A stretch of DNA of 64,000 nt from positions 4,030,001-4,094,000 of the forward strand of contig NZ_CP097218.1 in assembly GCF_023373525.1 (NCBI RefSeq), written 5' to 3'. Both the position numbers and the translations under genes were made by a program. This document shows positions 32,189-41,955 of this stretch, one piece after another (the first letter of the stretch is position 1; each line of letters starts with the position of its first letter). The stretch comes from Brachybacterium kimchii. Its GTDB lineage: Bacteria; Actinomycetota; Actinomycetes; Actinomycetales; Dermabacteraceae. The notes beneath the pieces are model-generated. The model searched no databases. It was not told where the DNA came from and saw only the letters and a program-made list of their open reading frames with translations.

Positions 32189-33082
32189 ATGACCCTGGAC
32201 CTCCACGGAGTCCTCACCGCCCTGGCCACGCCGTTCGACGCCGAGGGGGCGATCGACGAGGCGACCCTGCGACGCGTCGTCGACCGCTCGATCGACGCGG
32301 GCGTCGACGGCGTCGTCGCCGCCGGATCGACCGGCGAGGTCGGCGCGCTCGGCCGCGACGAGCGCCTGCGCCTGGTCGACACCATCATCGACCAGACCGC
32401 CGGGCGCGTCCCGGTGATCGCCCAGACCGGTGCGACCAGCACCGCCGAGGCGATCTCGCTCTCGCGCGCCGCACAGCGCTCTGGCGCCGACGTGCTCATG
32501 CTGGTCACGCCCTTCTACGAGCCCCTCAGCCTCGAGGAGACCGTCCAGTACATCACCGAGGTCGCCGGCGCTGTCGACCTCCCGGTGATGCTCTACAACA
32601 TCCCCGCGGCCACCGGCGTCAACCTCGATCCCGCCACGGTCCGCTCCCTCGCCGAGCAGAACGAGAACATCCGCTTCATCAAGGACTCGAGCGCGAACTG
32701 GGAGCAGGCGCTCGAGCTGATCCGCCTGCACGGGGACGTCATCGACACCTTCATCGGCTGGGACGTCTACCTCTACAGCGCCCTGGTCGAGGGCGCCGCC
32801 GGCGTCATGGCCGGCGCGGCGAACGTCGTGCCCGAGGAGATCGTCGCCGTCACCCGCCGCATCGCGGACGGGGACCTCGAGGGCGCCCGGGAGCTCTGGT
32901 CCCGCCTGTACCCGGTGATCGCCTCCCTGTTCGCCGTGCCCTTCATCCCCGCCGTCAAGGCCGGGCTCGGGCTCACCGGCCTCGAGGTCGGCGCTCCCCG
33001 CCGTCCGGTGGCCCCGCTGGACGAGGCCGCCCTGGCCCCGATCCGGCAGGCGCTCGCCGAGCTCAGGGAGGGGCGCGGCTGA
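32189..33082 (+). CDS. DHDPS/NAL-family aldolase or dehydratase
   Basis: 297-residue class I aldolase-fold protein related to DapA. Family motifs AAGSTGEVGALGRDERLRL, Tyr in VMLYNIPAATGVNL and Schiff-base Lys in IRFIKDSSANW are present. Genes of this family outside lysine synthesis work in sugar-acid, hydroxyproline or N-acetylneuraminate breakdown; here it is in a catabolic operon with oxidase and symporter and is unlikely to be the housekeeping DapA. Substrate unknown. Confidence 0.85.
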   Translation: MTLDLHGVLTALATPFDAEGAIDEATLRRVVDRSIDAGVDGVVAAGSTGEVGALGRDERLRLVDTIIDQTAGRVPVIAQTGATSTAEAISLSRAAQRSGADVLMLVTPFYEPLSLEETVQYITEVAGAVDLPVMLYNIPAATGVNLDPATVRSLAEQNENIRFIKDSSANWEQALELIRLHGDVIDTFIGWDVYLYSALVEGAAGVMAGAANVVPEEIVAVTRRIADGDLEGARELWSRLYPVIASLFAVPFIPAVKAGLGLTGLEVGAPRRPVAPLDEAALAPIRQALAELREGRG

Positions 33083-33083
33083 G

Positions 33084-34610
33084 ATGGACACGACGCAGCT
33101 CACGACGACGCTCACCGCGATCGCGGACGGCATCTGGGGGCCCATGGCGTACCTCGTCATCGGCCTCGGCCTGCTCTTCACGATCACCACCAAGGCCGTG
33201 CAGTTCCGGCGGATCCCCGACATGATCCGCCAGCTGCGCGACCAGCCCAGCGCCGAAGGAGGGCTGTCCTCGTTCCAGGCCCTGGTGCTCGCCCTCGCGA
33301 GCCGTGTGGGCGTCGGCAGCATCGCCGGCGTGGCCACCGCCATCGCGGGCGGCGGCCCCGGAGCCCTCCTGTGGATGGCGATCACCGGGCTGCTCGCCTG
33401 CACGGTCGGCTACGCCGAGGCCGCCCTCTCGCAGACCTTCAAGCGCCGCGTCGAGGACGAGGACCGCCGCAAGGCCGGCGAGGACATCGGCGGCATGCCG
33501 TACTACATCAAGCACGGCCTGCGGATCCCGTTCGTGGGCGGCCTGGTCGCGGTCCTCGGGCTCATCGGCTACGGCTTCGTCTTCCCCGGCTTCCAGGTCA
33601 GCTCGATCGCCGCGAGCGCGCACCTCGCCTTCGGCCTCCCCGGCTGGGTCCCCGCCGTCCTGGTCACGGGCATGATCGCCGTGGTGATCTTCGGCGGCAC
33701 GACCCGCATCGTGAGGGTCACCCAGACCCTCGTGCCCCTGCTCGCCGTCGGGTACCTCGTGCTCGCGATCGCCGTGATCGTCGCCAACATCTCGCAGGTC
33801 CCGGAGGCGGTCATGCTCATCGTCCGCTCCGGCCTGGGCCTGCAGCCTATGCTCGCCGGCGTCACCGGCGCCGCGATCGCCTGGGGCGTGCGCCGGGCGG
33901 TCTTCGCCTCGGCGAACGGGCTGGGCGAGGCGACCTTCGCCGCCGCGGCGGCGCGCACCACGCACCCCGGCAAGCAGGGCCTCGTGCAGACCTTCAGCAT
34001 CTACATCGACGTGCTGCTGATCTGCATGGCCACGGGACTGATGATGGTGGTCTCGGGGAAGTTCAACGTCTCCGACCACCGCGGCGGCTTCGTCATCGAG
34101 AACCTGCCCGGCATCGACGCCGGACCGAACTGGGTGCAGGAGTCCATCGACACCCTGGCTCCCGGCTGGGGCGCGGGCTTCGTGGCCGTCGCCGTGCTGC
34201 TGTTCGGCTTCACGTGCCTGCTGCTGTACTTCTACGTCGCGAACTCGAACCTGCTGTTCCTGCTGGACGGCCGGCGCGGCCCGGGCTGGACCCTCGTGCT
34301 GCGCCTGGGCACCCTCGCGATCGTCTTCGCGGGCTCCGTGGTCAACGCCGACCTGGTGTGGGCGGCGGGGGACATCGGCCTGGGGCTCATCGCCTGGGTC
34401 AACCTGCTGTGCCTGATCCTGCTGTTCCCCGTCGTGCACAAGGTGTGCAAGGACTACGACCGGCAGCGCCGCGAGGGGCTCGATCCCGTCTTCGATCCCG
34501 AGGCGCTCGGCATCCGCGGCGCCGACTTCTGGAAGGACCCCGCGCGCGTCGAGGACGGCACCGCCGAGCAGACCGCGCGCCAGCGCGAGGCGAGCGGCAC
34601 CGGGGGCTGA
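33084..34610 (+). CDS. AGCS-family amino acid:cation symporter
   Basis: 508-residue membrane protein with about ten hydrophobic helices. The segments GVGSIAGVATAIAGGGPGALLWM and the GLGEATFAAAAARTTHPGKQGLVQTFSIYIDV stretch are those of sodium:alanine/glycine symporters. ATG two bases after the lyase stop. It probably brings in the substrate of this locus, an amino acid or amine. A perfect hairpin follows. Confidence 0.92.
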   Translation: MDTTQLTTTLTAIADGIWGPMAYLVIGLGLLFTITTKAVQFRRIPDMIRQLRDQPSAEGGLSSFQALVLALASRVGVGSIAGVATAIAGGGPGALLWMAITGLLACTVGYAEAALSQTFKRRVEDEDRRKAGEDIGGMPYYIKHGLRIPFVGGLVAVLGLIGYGFVFPGFQVSSIAASAHLAFGLPGWVPAVLVTGMIAVVIFGGTTRIVRVTQTLVPLLAVGYLVLAIAVIVANISQVPEAVMLIVRSGLGLQPMLAGVTGAAIAWGVRRAVFASANGLGEATFAAAAARTTHPGKQGLVQTFSIYIDVLLICMATGLMMVVSGKFNVSDHRGGFVIENLPGIDAGPNWVQESIDTLAPGWGAGFVAVAVLLFGFTCLLLYFYVANSNLLFLLDGRRGPGWTLVLRLGTLAIVFAGSVVNADLVWAAGDIGLGLIAWVNLLCLILLFPVVHKVCKDYDRQRREGLDPVFDPEALGIRGADFWKDPARVEDGTAEQTARQREASGTGG

Positions 34611-34641
34611 CGCCCGCGAACGCCCGCTCCCATCACGCCGA

Positions 34642-34673
34642 GACGGCGGGCCCGCCTGCGCGGGCCCGCCGTC
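34642..34673. terminator. bidirectional hairpin terminator
   Basis: Perfect 14-base-pair stem (34642-34655 with 34660-34673), four-base loop, between the convergent symporter and GAPDH genes. Confidence 0.85.
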
Positions 34674-34679
34674 GTCGTC

Positions 34680-36185
34680 TCAGATCCCCGCGACCTGCAG
34701 CGAGGATCGGCCGGCCTCGCGCACGCGGGCCCGGGCACGGTCGACGGCTCCCCGGGGGATGCTCGGCAGGCGCACGCCGCTCATCGACTCGAGGACCCGC
34801 ACCACCTGGCGGCAGTAGCCGTGCTCGTTGTCGTACCAGACGTAGAGCACGGCGTCCCCCGTGCCGTCGGCGATGGTCGCGAGGCCGTCGACGATCCCCG
34901 CCTTGCGCGAGCCGAGCGCGTCGCTCGAGGCGAACTCGGGCGACTCGATGAAGTCCACCTGCCGGCGCAGCGGCGAGGCGAGCGAGGTCTCGCGCAGGAA
35001 GGCGTTGAGGTCCTCGCGCCCGATCCCCGCGGCGCCCTCGCCGAGGCGCAGGTTCAGCACGGCGAGCGACACGTTCGGCACGGGGACCCGGATCGCGCTG
35101 CCGGTGAGCCGGCCCTCGAGCGCCGGGTAGGCGGCGCCGACCGCTCGAGCGGCGCCGGTCTCGGCGATGACCATGTTGAGCGTCGCCGCCCGGCCGCGCC
35201 GATCGGCGCGGTGGAAGTTGTCGGTGAGGTTCTGGTCGTTCGTGAAGGAGTGCACGGTCTCCACGTGCCCCTTCTCGACGCCGCAGTGCTCGTGGAGCGC
35301 CTTCAGCACCGGGGCGACCGCGTTCGTGGTGCAGGAGGCCGCGGCGAGGATGCGGTGATCCCCGATCTGCTCCTCGTTCACGCCGTGCACGATGTTGGGC
35401 ACGTCGCCCTTGCCCGGCGCGGTGAGCAGCACGCGGCTCGCGCCGGGGGAGCGCAGGTGCTGGGCGAGGCCGTCGCGGTCGCGCCAGCGTCCGGTGGTGT
35501 CCACGACGATCGCCTCGTCGATGCCGTGGGCGCGGTAGTCGACCCGGTCCGGGGCGTCCGACTCGATCACCTGGATCTCGACCTCGTTCGCGATCAGCAT
35601 CCGCCGCTCCTCGTCCACCACGATGGTGCCGTCGAAGGGGCCGTGCACGCTGTCGCGGCGCAGCAGGCTCGCGCGCTTCTGGAGGTCCCCCGGGGCGCCG
35701 GGACGCACGACGACCGCGCGCAGGCGCAGCCCGCCCGCCCCCGCGGAGCGCGCGAGCAGGATGCGGGCCAGCAGGCGGCCGATGCGCCCGAAGCCGTAGA
35801 GCACGACGTCCCGCTGCGGGGGCACCTCGGCCGGGCCGATCCGTGCGACCTCCTCGCGCAGCAGGCCGTCCAGGACCTGGCGCGAACCGTCGCCCTCCTC
35901 GCCCGCCAGGCTGAGGAGGGAGGCGAGGTCGACCGCGCAGGGCGGGGGATCCATCGCGGTGAGCATCTGCAGCAGGGGGAAGGTCTGCGCGGGATCGAGC
36001 TCGCGGCCGTCGATGTGGCGGGCGAAGCGGTGGGCCTTGAGGATCTGGCGGGCGGAGAGGTCCACGAGCCGCCGCCCGTGGATCGTCACCACCACGTGGC
36101 GGCTGCGGTGCAGGGACCCGATGATCGGGATCATCGACTCCGCGAGGGACAGCCGATCCTCGGGGTCGGCGGGGGCGTGATGCAC
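34680..36185 (-). CDS. gapB: long-form glyceraldehyde-3-phosphate dehydrogenase (GapB-like)
   Basis: 501 residues. It has an N-terminal extension of about 125 residues ([18 protein letters not shown]...), then a GAPDH domain: GFGRIGR at about 131, catalytic Cys in [19 protein letters not shown], and [13 protein letters not shown] near the end. The extended form matches corynebacterial GapB (about 480 residues), which works in the gluconeogenic direction. GTG at 36185 is preferred over ATG 36224 because AGGAGG stands 7 bases before it. Neighbours are the RamB-like regulator and PEP synthase, which supports a gluconeogenic role. Confidence 0.88.
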   Translation of the reverse strand: MHHAPADPEDRLSLAESMIPIIGSLHRSRHVVVTIHGRRLVDLSARQILKAHRFARHIDGRELDPAQTFPLLQMLTAMDPPPCAVDLASLLSLAGEEGDGSRQVLDGLLREEVARIGPAEVPPQRDVVLYGFGRIGRLLARILLARSAGAGGLRLRAVVVRPGAPGDLQKRASLLRRDSVHGPFDGTIVVDEERRMLIANEVEIQVIESDAPDRVDYRAHGIDEAIVVDTTGRWRDRDGLAQHLRSPGASRVLLTAPGKGDVPNIVHGVNEEQIGDHRILAAASCTTNAVAPVLKALHEHCGVEKGHVETVHSFTNDQNLTDNFHRADRRGRAATLNMVIAETGAARAVGAAYPALEGRLTGSAIRVPVPNVSLAVLNLRLGEGAAGIGREDLNAFLRETSLASPLRRQVDFIESPEFASSDALGSRKAGIVDGLATIADGTGDAVLYVWYDNEHGYCRQVVRVLESMSGVRLPSIPRGAVDRARARVREAGRSSLQVAGI

Positions 36186-36266
36186 GGGAGGTCCTCCTCG
36201 GGACGAGCGGGCGTGGTCCCTCAAGACTGGCTCGCGACCAGGGCCGATGGAGGTCTCCCGGGGTAT

Positions 36267-36281
36267 GAAGATCGGGTCTTC
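36267..36281. promoter_or_regulatory. GAAGA-N5-TCTTC site upstream of gapB
   Basis: GAAGATCGGGTCTTC, sharing the GAAGATCGG core with the site in front of the RamB-like gene (37768-37785). It is 82 bases upstream of the gapB start. Confidence 0.45.
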
Positions 36282-36306
36282 TTGCGCCGCGGGAAAAACC
36301 TGCGCC

Positions 36307-37752
36307 TCAGTCCATCGCGGCGTGGCGCTCGAGGAACTCGAAGACCTCCGTGTCGTCGACGCCGGGGAAGCGGCCCGAGGGCAGGGCGGCGAGCACCTGG
36401 GTGTGCATGCGCGCGCTCGGCCAGGCGGCGTCGGCCCAGCGATCGGCGAGGCCGGCCGGGGGCCGGGTGCAGCACGACTCGTCGGGGCAGGTGGAGACCT
36501 GGCGCTGTCGCGTCGCGCGGCCGCGGAACCACTTGGCGTCGTCGAAGCCCACGCCGAAGGTGATCGAGAAGGCGCCGTGGGGGCCGGAGCCGGTCTGGGT
36601 GGACGACCAGAAGGTGCCGCCCACGGTGTCGGTGTACTGGTGGTTCTCGGTGGTGCGGTTCCCGCGGTGCCCCGCGCGGCGCGCGACCCACTTGCGGCAC
36701 ACGATCTGGCCCTCGACCGCGCCGGTGACGTCGGTGGGGATCGGCAGGTCGTCGTTCTCGTAGGCCTTGTGGATCTCGCCGTCGGCCCCCACCCGCAGGA
36801 AGTGCACCCGCACCCCGTGATGGGCGGTCAGCAGGTTCGTCATCCGCAGGGCCGCCTGCTCGTGGGTGACGCCGAAGGCGTCGCGGAAGTCCTCGACGGC
36901 GAGGTCGCGACGCTGCTTCGCGTCGCTGAGGAAGTCCGTCGCCTGCCGCTCGGGCATGAGGCAGCAGGCGGCGAAGTAGGCGATCTCCAGGCGCTGGCGC
37001 AGGAACTCCTCGTACGACGAGGGCGGGGTGTGGTCGAGCACGCGGTGCGCCATGGCCTGCAGCGCCATCGAGCGCAGGCCGTTGCCGCCGGGGATGGAGG
37101 ACGGCGGCAGGTAGATGCGCCCCTGCTCGAGGTCGGTGATGGTGCGGGTGGAGCGCGGCAGATCGTCCACGTGCAGCAGGCGGAATCCCAGGTGCTCGGC
37201 CATCAGCGCGACCTCGCGGTGGGTGAGCGCCCCGACCTCGTGGCCCGCGACGGCGACGATCTCCTCGGCCGCCGCCTCGATCGCGGGCAGATGGTTGTCC
37301 TGCTCGCGCATCCAGCGCCGCAGCTCGGTGTTCGCGCGGCGCGCCTCCTCGGGCGTGGCCGTCGCCTCGAGGGCCTTGCGGTCCAGCTCCTGCAGGGTCC
37401 TCACGAGCGCCGCGAGGGCGTCGTGGGGGAGCGTGCGCGAGATCCTCACCGGCGGCACGCCGAGCGCGGCGAACTGGGGTCCGGCCTGCAGGCGCGCGAG
37501 CTCGAGCTCGAGAGCGGAGCGGGCATCCGGCGGCTCCTCGGAGAGCAGGTCCACGACGTCGACGCCGAGGGCCGAGGCGATCCCTGGCATCTCCGGCGCG
37601 CGCACCGCGCGCTTGCCGTTCTCGACGAGGGACAGGGTGCTCGCGGTGGTGCCCAGCTGCCCGGCGAGGTCCGCGAGGGTGAGGCCCGCTCGGGAGCGGA
37701 AGTGCCGGATGCGGGCGCCCATCACCCGCGTGCGGTCGTCGTCGACTCTCAT
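36307..37752 (-). CDS. ramB: RamB-like XRE/ScfR regulator
   Basis: 481 residues: XRE helix-turn-helix at 9-63 ([39 protein letters not shown]), a middle ImmA/IrrE-like region ([41 protein letters not shown]), and a C-terminal cysteine-rich domain ([21 protein letters not shown]) of the short-chain acyl-CoA regulator family. RamB represses acetate-use genes in corynebacteria. TATGCT stands six bases before the ATG, so translation is probably leaderless, and the GAAGA..TCTTC repeat lies just upstream of that -10. Confidence 0.88.
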   Translation of the reverse strand: MRVDDDRTRVMGARIRHFRSRAGLTLADLAGQLGTTASTLSLVENGKRAVRAPEMPGIASALGVDVVDLLSEEPPDARSALELELARLQAGPQFAALGVPPVRISRTLPHDALAALVRTLQELDRKALEATATPEEARRANTELRRWMREQDNHLPAIEAAAEEIVAVAGHEVGALTHREVALMAEHLGFRLLHVDDLPRSTRTITDLEQGRIYLPPSSIPGGNGLRSMALQAMAHRVLDHTPPSSYEEFLRQRLEIAYFAACCLMPERQATDFLSDAKQRRDLAVEDFRDAFGVTHEQAALRMTNLLTAHHGVRVHFLRVGADGEIHKAYENDDLPIPTDVTGAVEGQIVCRKWVARRAGHRGNRTTENHQYTDTVGGTFWSSTQTGSGPHGAFSITFGVGFDDAKWFRGRATRQRQVSTCPDESCCTRPPAGLADRWADAAWPSARMHTQVLAALPSGRFPGVDDTEVFEFLERHAAMD

Positions 37753-37758
37753 GTTTTG

Positions 37759-37785
37759 AGCATACGTGAAGAATCGCCGATCTTC
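37759..37785 (-). promoter_or_regulatory. leaderless promoter and operator candidate of ramB-like gene
   Basis: -10 TATGCT on the minus strand (37759-37764), six bases before ATG; inverted repeat GAAGAATCGCCGATCTTC at 37768-37785 covers the spacer. The site also lies 115 bases upstream of the divergent PEP synthase gene. Confidence 0.5.
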
Positions 37786-37899
37786 GATCGAATCTCTCGT
37801 GTTCTGCGACCGAGGGGGACCTCAGAGTGGTTCCACGGCCGACGGACGCCCCGTCGGCCCGGCCGGGAGATCCTCCCGGTCCGCCCCACGAAAGGCACG

Positions 37900-40347
37900 A
37901 TGATGACGCAGCTGACGACGCGCCCCGCCCCCGCCACCGCTCCCGCCCTCGGGAGCAATGACCCGGGAGACCTGGTGCTCCCGCTCGAATCGGTGGGCCT
38001 GGACGACCTCGCCCGCGTGGGCGGCAAGAACGCCTCGCTCGGCGAGATGCTCGGAGCGCTCGCGGACCTGGGGGTGCGGGTGCCCGGCGGCATCGCGACG
38101 ACCGCCGATGCCTTCCGCCTGCACATGGCCGCCACCGGCCTCACCGACGAGATCAGCGCGCAGCTGGCGCAGCTCGACGTCGAGGACACCACCGCCCTCG
38201 CCCGCGTCGGCGCCCGCATCCGCGAGCGCGTCGAGAACGCGCCGCTCGCGCCCGAGCTCGAGGACGCCGTGCGCAGGGCCTTCGCCCGCCTCGAGCAGGA
38301 CGGGCCCGCGGGGGCGGACGCCGCCTCCTTCGCGGTGCGCTCGAGCGCGACCGCCGAGGACCTCCCCGACGCCTCCTTCGCCGGGCAGCAGGACACCTAC
38401 CTGAACGTGCGCGGGATCGACGCCGTGCTCGACGCGGTGAGGAAGGTGTTCGCCTCCCTGTTCACCGACCGCGCGATCGCCTACCGCGTCCACCACGGCT
38501 TCCTCCACGACGAGGTCGCGATCTCCGTGGGCATCCAGCGCATGGTGCGCTCCGACCTCGCCTCCGCCGGCGTCATGTTCACCCTGGACACCGAGTCCGG
38601 CTTCGAGGACGCCGTGTTCATCACGAGCGCCCACGGCCTCGGGGAGGGCGTGGTCCAGGGCGCCGTCGACCCCGACGAGTTCACCGTCCACAAGCCCGGC
38701 CTGCGCGCGGGGCGTCCGGCGATCGTGCGCCGCCACCTGGGCGGCAAGGACCGGAAGATGGTGTTCACGGACGATGCGCGCGTCGGCCGCACCACGGCCT
38801 TCGAGCCCACCGAGCCCGCGGAGCGCGGGCGCTTCTCGCTGAGCGACCGGGAGGTCGCCGAGCTCGCCCGCATCGCCCTGGTCATCGAGGAGCACTACGG
38901 GCGTCCGATGGACATCGAATGGGGCAAGGACGGCGCCGACGGCACCCTGCACATCCTCCAGGCCCGCCCCGAGACCGTGGTCTCGCGCCGCGCCGCCGGG
39001 ACCATCGAGCGCCACCGCCGGGTGGGCGAGGCGCCCGTGCTCGTCGAGGGCCGCGCGATCGGCCAGAGGATCGGCAAGGGCGCCGTGCGGCGCCTCGAGG
39101 ACCCCAGCCGGATGCACGACTTCCGCCCCGGGGACGTGCTCGTGGCCTCGATGACCGACCCCGACTGGGAGCCGATCATGAAGCGGGCGGCCGCGATCGT
39201 CACGGACCGCGGCGGCCGCACCTGCCACGCGGCGATCATCGCCCGCGAGCTCGGCATCCCCGCCGTGGTCGGGACGGGCGACGCGTCGCGCCTGCTGGAG
39301 GACGGCCGGGAGGTCACCGTCTCCTGCGCCGACGGCGAGACCGGACTCGTGCTCGAGGGGCTGCTGGAGACCGACGTCGAGACGATCGAGGTGGGGGAGC
39401 TGCCCGAGATCGACGTGGACCTCATGCTGAACCTCGCCAACCCCGATCTCGCGCTCTCTGTGGCCGCCCTGCCCAGCGCCGGCGTCGGCCTCGCGCGGAT
39501 GGAGTTCGTCATCAACCGCCAGATCGGCATCCACCCGCTCGCCCTCCTGGACCCCGAGCACCAGAGCACCGGGGTGCAGGAGCAGATCGAGCGCGCGACC
39601 AGCGCCGACGCCTCCCCGCGGGAGTTCTTCGTACGGCGCCTCGCCGAGGGCGTCGCGACCATCGCCGCCGCCTTCGCGCCGCGCCCGGTGATCGTGCGGC
39701 TGAGCGACTTCAAGTCCAACGAGTACGCCGGACTCGTGGGCGGCGAGGTCTTCGAGCCCGACGAGGAGAACCCGATGATCGGGTTCCGCGGGGCCTCCCG
39801 CTACCTCTCCGAGCAATTCGCCGAGGCCTTCGCCCTCGAGTGCGAGGCGCTGCGGCGGGTGCGCGAGGACATGGGCCTGGAGAACCTGCGGATCATGATC
39901 CCGTTCGTGCGCACGCCCGACGAGGCCCGGGGCGTCGTCGGGCGCCTGGCCTCCCACGGCCTCGAGCGAGGGAAGGACGGGCTGCAGATCGTGATGATGT
40001 GCGAGATCCCCGCGAACGCGCTGAACGCCCCGGCGTTCCTCGAGCACGTGGACGGCTTCTCCATCGGCTCGAACGACCTCACCCAGCTGACCCTGGGCAT
40101 CGATCGCGATTCAGCGCTCGTCGCGGACTCCTTCGACGAGCGCGACCCCGCGGTGCTGCAGCTCATCGACCTCGCGATCCGCGCGTGCCGCGAGCGCGGG
40201 AAGTACGTCGGGATCTGCGGTCAGGCCCCGAGCGACCATCCCGAGCTCGCCGAGCGCCTGCGGCGCGCCGGCATCGGCTCGATCTCGCTGAACCCCGACA
40301 CCGTCGTGGACACCTGGATGCGGATCGCGGGTCAGAAGGTCTCGTAA
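37900..40347 (+). CDS. ppsA: phosphoenolpyruvate synthase
   Basis: 815-residue enzyme that turns pyruvate and ATP into PEP, AMP and phosphate. The N-terminal ATP-binding domain starts [12 protein letters not shown] and includes [26 protein letters not shown]. Phospho-transfer His443 lies in [21 protein letters not shown], and the PEP/pyruvate domain ends with [15 protein letters not shown] and Cys773 in [11 protein letters not shown], as in E. coli PpsA. The ATG at 37900 (MMTQLTTRP) follows AAAGGCACG; the open frame that extends 1.6 kb upstream is a shadow of the regulator gene. The 3' end overlaps the convergent gene by 16 bases. Confidence 0.94.
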   Translation: MMTQLTTRPAPATAPALGSNDPGDLVLPLESVGLDDLARVGGKNASLGEMLGALADLGVRVPGGIATTADAFRLHMAATGLTDEISAQLAQLDVEDTTALARVGARIRERVENAPLAPELEDAVRRAFARLEQDGPAGADAASFAVRSSATAEDLPDASFAGQQDTYLNVRGIDAVLDAVRKVFASLFTDRAIAYRVHHGFLHDEVAISVGIQRMVRSDLASAGVMFTLDTESGFEDAVFITSAHGLGEGVVQGAVDPDEFTVHKPGLRAGRPAIVRRHLGGKDRKMVFTDDARVGRTTAFEPTEPAERGRFSLSDREVAELARIALVIEEHYGRPMDIEWGKDGADGTLHILQARPETVVSRRAAGTIERHRRVGEAPVLVEGRAIGQRIGKGAVRRLEDPSRMHDFRPGDVLVASMTDPDWEPIMKRAAAIVTDRGGRTCHAAIIARELGIPAVVGTGDASRLLEDGREVTVSCADGETGLVLEGLLETDVETIEVGELPEIDVDLMLNLANPDLALSVAALPSAGVGLARMEFVINRQIGIHPLALLDPEHQSTGVQEQIERATSADASPREFFVRRLAEGVATIAAAFAPRPVIVRLSDFKSNEYAGLVGGEVFEPDEENPMIGFRGASRYLSEQFAEAFALECEALRRVREDMGLENLRIMIPFVRTPDEARGVVGRLASHGLERGKDGLQIVMMCEIPANALNAPAFLEHVDGFSIGSNDLTQLTLGIDRDSALVADSFDERDPAVLQLIDLAIRACRERGKYVGICGQAPSDHPELAERLRRAGIGSISLNPDTVVDTWMRIAGQKVS

Positions 40348-41714
40348 CCCGACTTCGCGACCGTGAACCCGTGGCCCGTCTTCACGTTCCAGCAGGTCAT
40401 GCCGTCGGACTCGCTGCGGCAGGCGGTGTCGCCCTGAGCGGCGCTCTCGTCGTACGAGAGGGTCGTCGGGGAGTCCCCGCCGAACGTCGTGCCGCACTGC
40501 AGGTCCGCCTTCTCGTCGGCGACGCCGATCGAGAACGGGCCCGAGGAGCAGTCCTCGCTGTCTCCGCCGAAGGAGCGGTCGTCCAGCGAGCAGCCCACCG
40601 AGTCGTCGTCCAGGCTGCAGGTGATGTTGCCGGTGGGGGAGACCACGCGGCTGAGGTCCTTCGCATCGTCGGGCGCCGGGGACTTGTCCTCGGCCTCGGT
40701 CGACGTCTCGGTCTTCGACTCGCTGGACTTCTCCGAGGGCTCCTTCGAGGCCGACGAGCTCGCGCTGGTCTGCTGCGCGGACTCGTCGTCCCCGCCGGAG
40801 AAGAAGGAGCGCAGGCCGAAGATCGCGACCAGCGCGACGATCAGGGCGAGCAGCAGGCAGCCGCCGCACGCCCACCAGGTGGCGCGGCTGCGGCCCGAGT
40901 CCTCGTCCCCGCCGTCGTCGTGCCCGTCCTGCTCGTCGTACTCCTCATGTCCGGCGTAGGCGGCGCCGGCCTGCACGGGCTCCTCGAAGTTCGCGGTCGG
41001 GGCCGGAGCCGGGTAGCCGTAGCCCTGGTCCGATCCGGGGGCCGACTGCGAGGGCGAGGGCATCGACGGGCCCGAGGCGGAGGGCCCGAGCGGGACGACC
41101 CCGCCGTCGGGCTTCACGTGGCGCACCGTGCCGCTCGAGGCGGCGGGCTCTGCCACCGGGTGCTCCTGCGGCGGCTTGATCGGCGGCAGGGTGGGGGCCG
41201 ACGCCGGGGCGTCCGCGACCGGCGGCAGGCCCCATGCCGACTGCGCGTCGGGATCTCCACCGGGCGCGGTCGGCGGTTCCCGGTCCGACGCGCCCTCCGC
41301 GGCGAGCCGGGGCGGCTCGCGGCGCAGGGGAGCGGGGGCGTCGGAGGGCGCCATGGCCTGGGTGGGCGGGCCGTCGTCGCCCTCGGGGACCGCGGGGGCG
41401 GGATCCGCGGAGTCGGTGCGCTGGATCTGCCGGGTGGCGAGCACGTCGCCGGTGTCCTCGAGATCGCCGTCCGGATCGGGAGCTGCCTGCTGCGCCTGGT
41501 CGGGCTCCGCCGTGTCGGGCTGCTGCTTCGCCTGCTTCGCGCGCACGCGCGCGTTGGTCGCGAGGATCCACTGCCGCGCCACGTCCGGGCAGGAGGGGTT
41601 CTCGACCAGGAGTCCGTGCAGCTGGGGGTGCCGCTCGGTGAGCTCCATCAGCCTTTCGGGCGAGGTGCTCGGATCCTGGGCCTCCTCGGCGGGTGACCGG
41701 GGGGTCTCGTTCAC
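40332..41714 (-). CDS. membrane protein with variant leucine-rich-repeat-like head and Cys-rich outer domain
   Basis: 460 residues, not assignable to a known function. Residues 9-55 ([46 protein letters not shown]) match the variant leucine-rich-repeat unit of many actinobacterial membrane proteins. Then comes a long Pro/Asp-rich disordered stretch with ATRQI and PTQAM motifs, one transmembrane helix at 282-302, a Ser/Glu-rich stalk, and an outer domain with six cysteines (366, 375, 389, 407, 432, 441), likely three disulfides. GTG at 41714 is preceded by AGGAGA. The TxxI/TxxM motifs resemble those of the kinase linker at 18122-18587. Confidence 0.8.
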   Translation of the reverse strand: MNETPRSPAEEAQDPSTSPERLMELTERHPQLHGLLVENPSCPDVARQWILATNARVRAKQAKQQPDTAEPDQAQQAAPDPDGDLEDTGDVLATRQIQRTDSADPAPAVPEGDDGPPTQAMAPSDAPAPLRREPPRLAAEGASDREPPTAPGGDPDAQSAWGLPPVADAPASAPTLPPIKPPQEHPVAEPAASSGTVRHVKPDGGVVPLGPSASGPSMPSPSQSAPGSDQGYGYPAPAPTANFEEPVQAGAAYAGHEEYDEQDGHDDGGDEDSGRSRATWWACGGCLLLALIVALVAIFGLRSFFSGGDDESAQQTSASSSASKEPSEKSSESKTETSTEAEDKSPAPDDAKDLSRVVSPTGNITCSLDDDSVGCSLDDRSFGGDSEDCSSGPFSIGVADEKADLQCGTTFGGDSPTTLSYDESAAQGDTACRSESDGMTCWNVKTGHGFTVAKSGYETF

Positions 41715-41858
41715 ATCGTTCTCCTGTCGGTGGGCGCCGTGCGCGCGGCCCGTCTCCGGGCGCGCGGCGAGGGCGGCGCTGTGCGCAGTCACCGAGGATG
41801 CCACACGCCCCGGTCGACCGGTCGAGCCGGATGTGACCTGGCGGACCCTCCGCCGGCC

Positions 41859-41888
41859 TTCAGTGAGGGCAGCCTTGCCTGGCACAAT
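41859..41888 (+). promoter_or_regulatory. promoter with DtxR/IdeR-type iron box
   Basis: -35 TTCAGT (41859), 18 bases, -10 CACAAT (41883). The spacer holds AGGGCAGCCTTGCCT (41866-41880), which fits AGGnnAGCCTnnCCT, the core of the DtxR/IdeR consensus. Confidence 0.6.
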
Positions 41889-41955
41889 GGTCGGACGCGC
41901 TGCTGTTCCGCCCCGCAGCCCCGCGCTGCCCGCCCGCACGTCCGAAGGAGCCGCT

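Noticed and set aside
36247-37899. 1.6 kb N-terminal extension of the PEP synthase frame
   Set aside because: It is the antisense shadow of the RamB-like gene; family start and ribosome site are at 37900.
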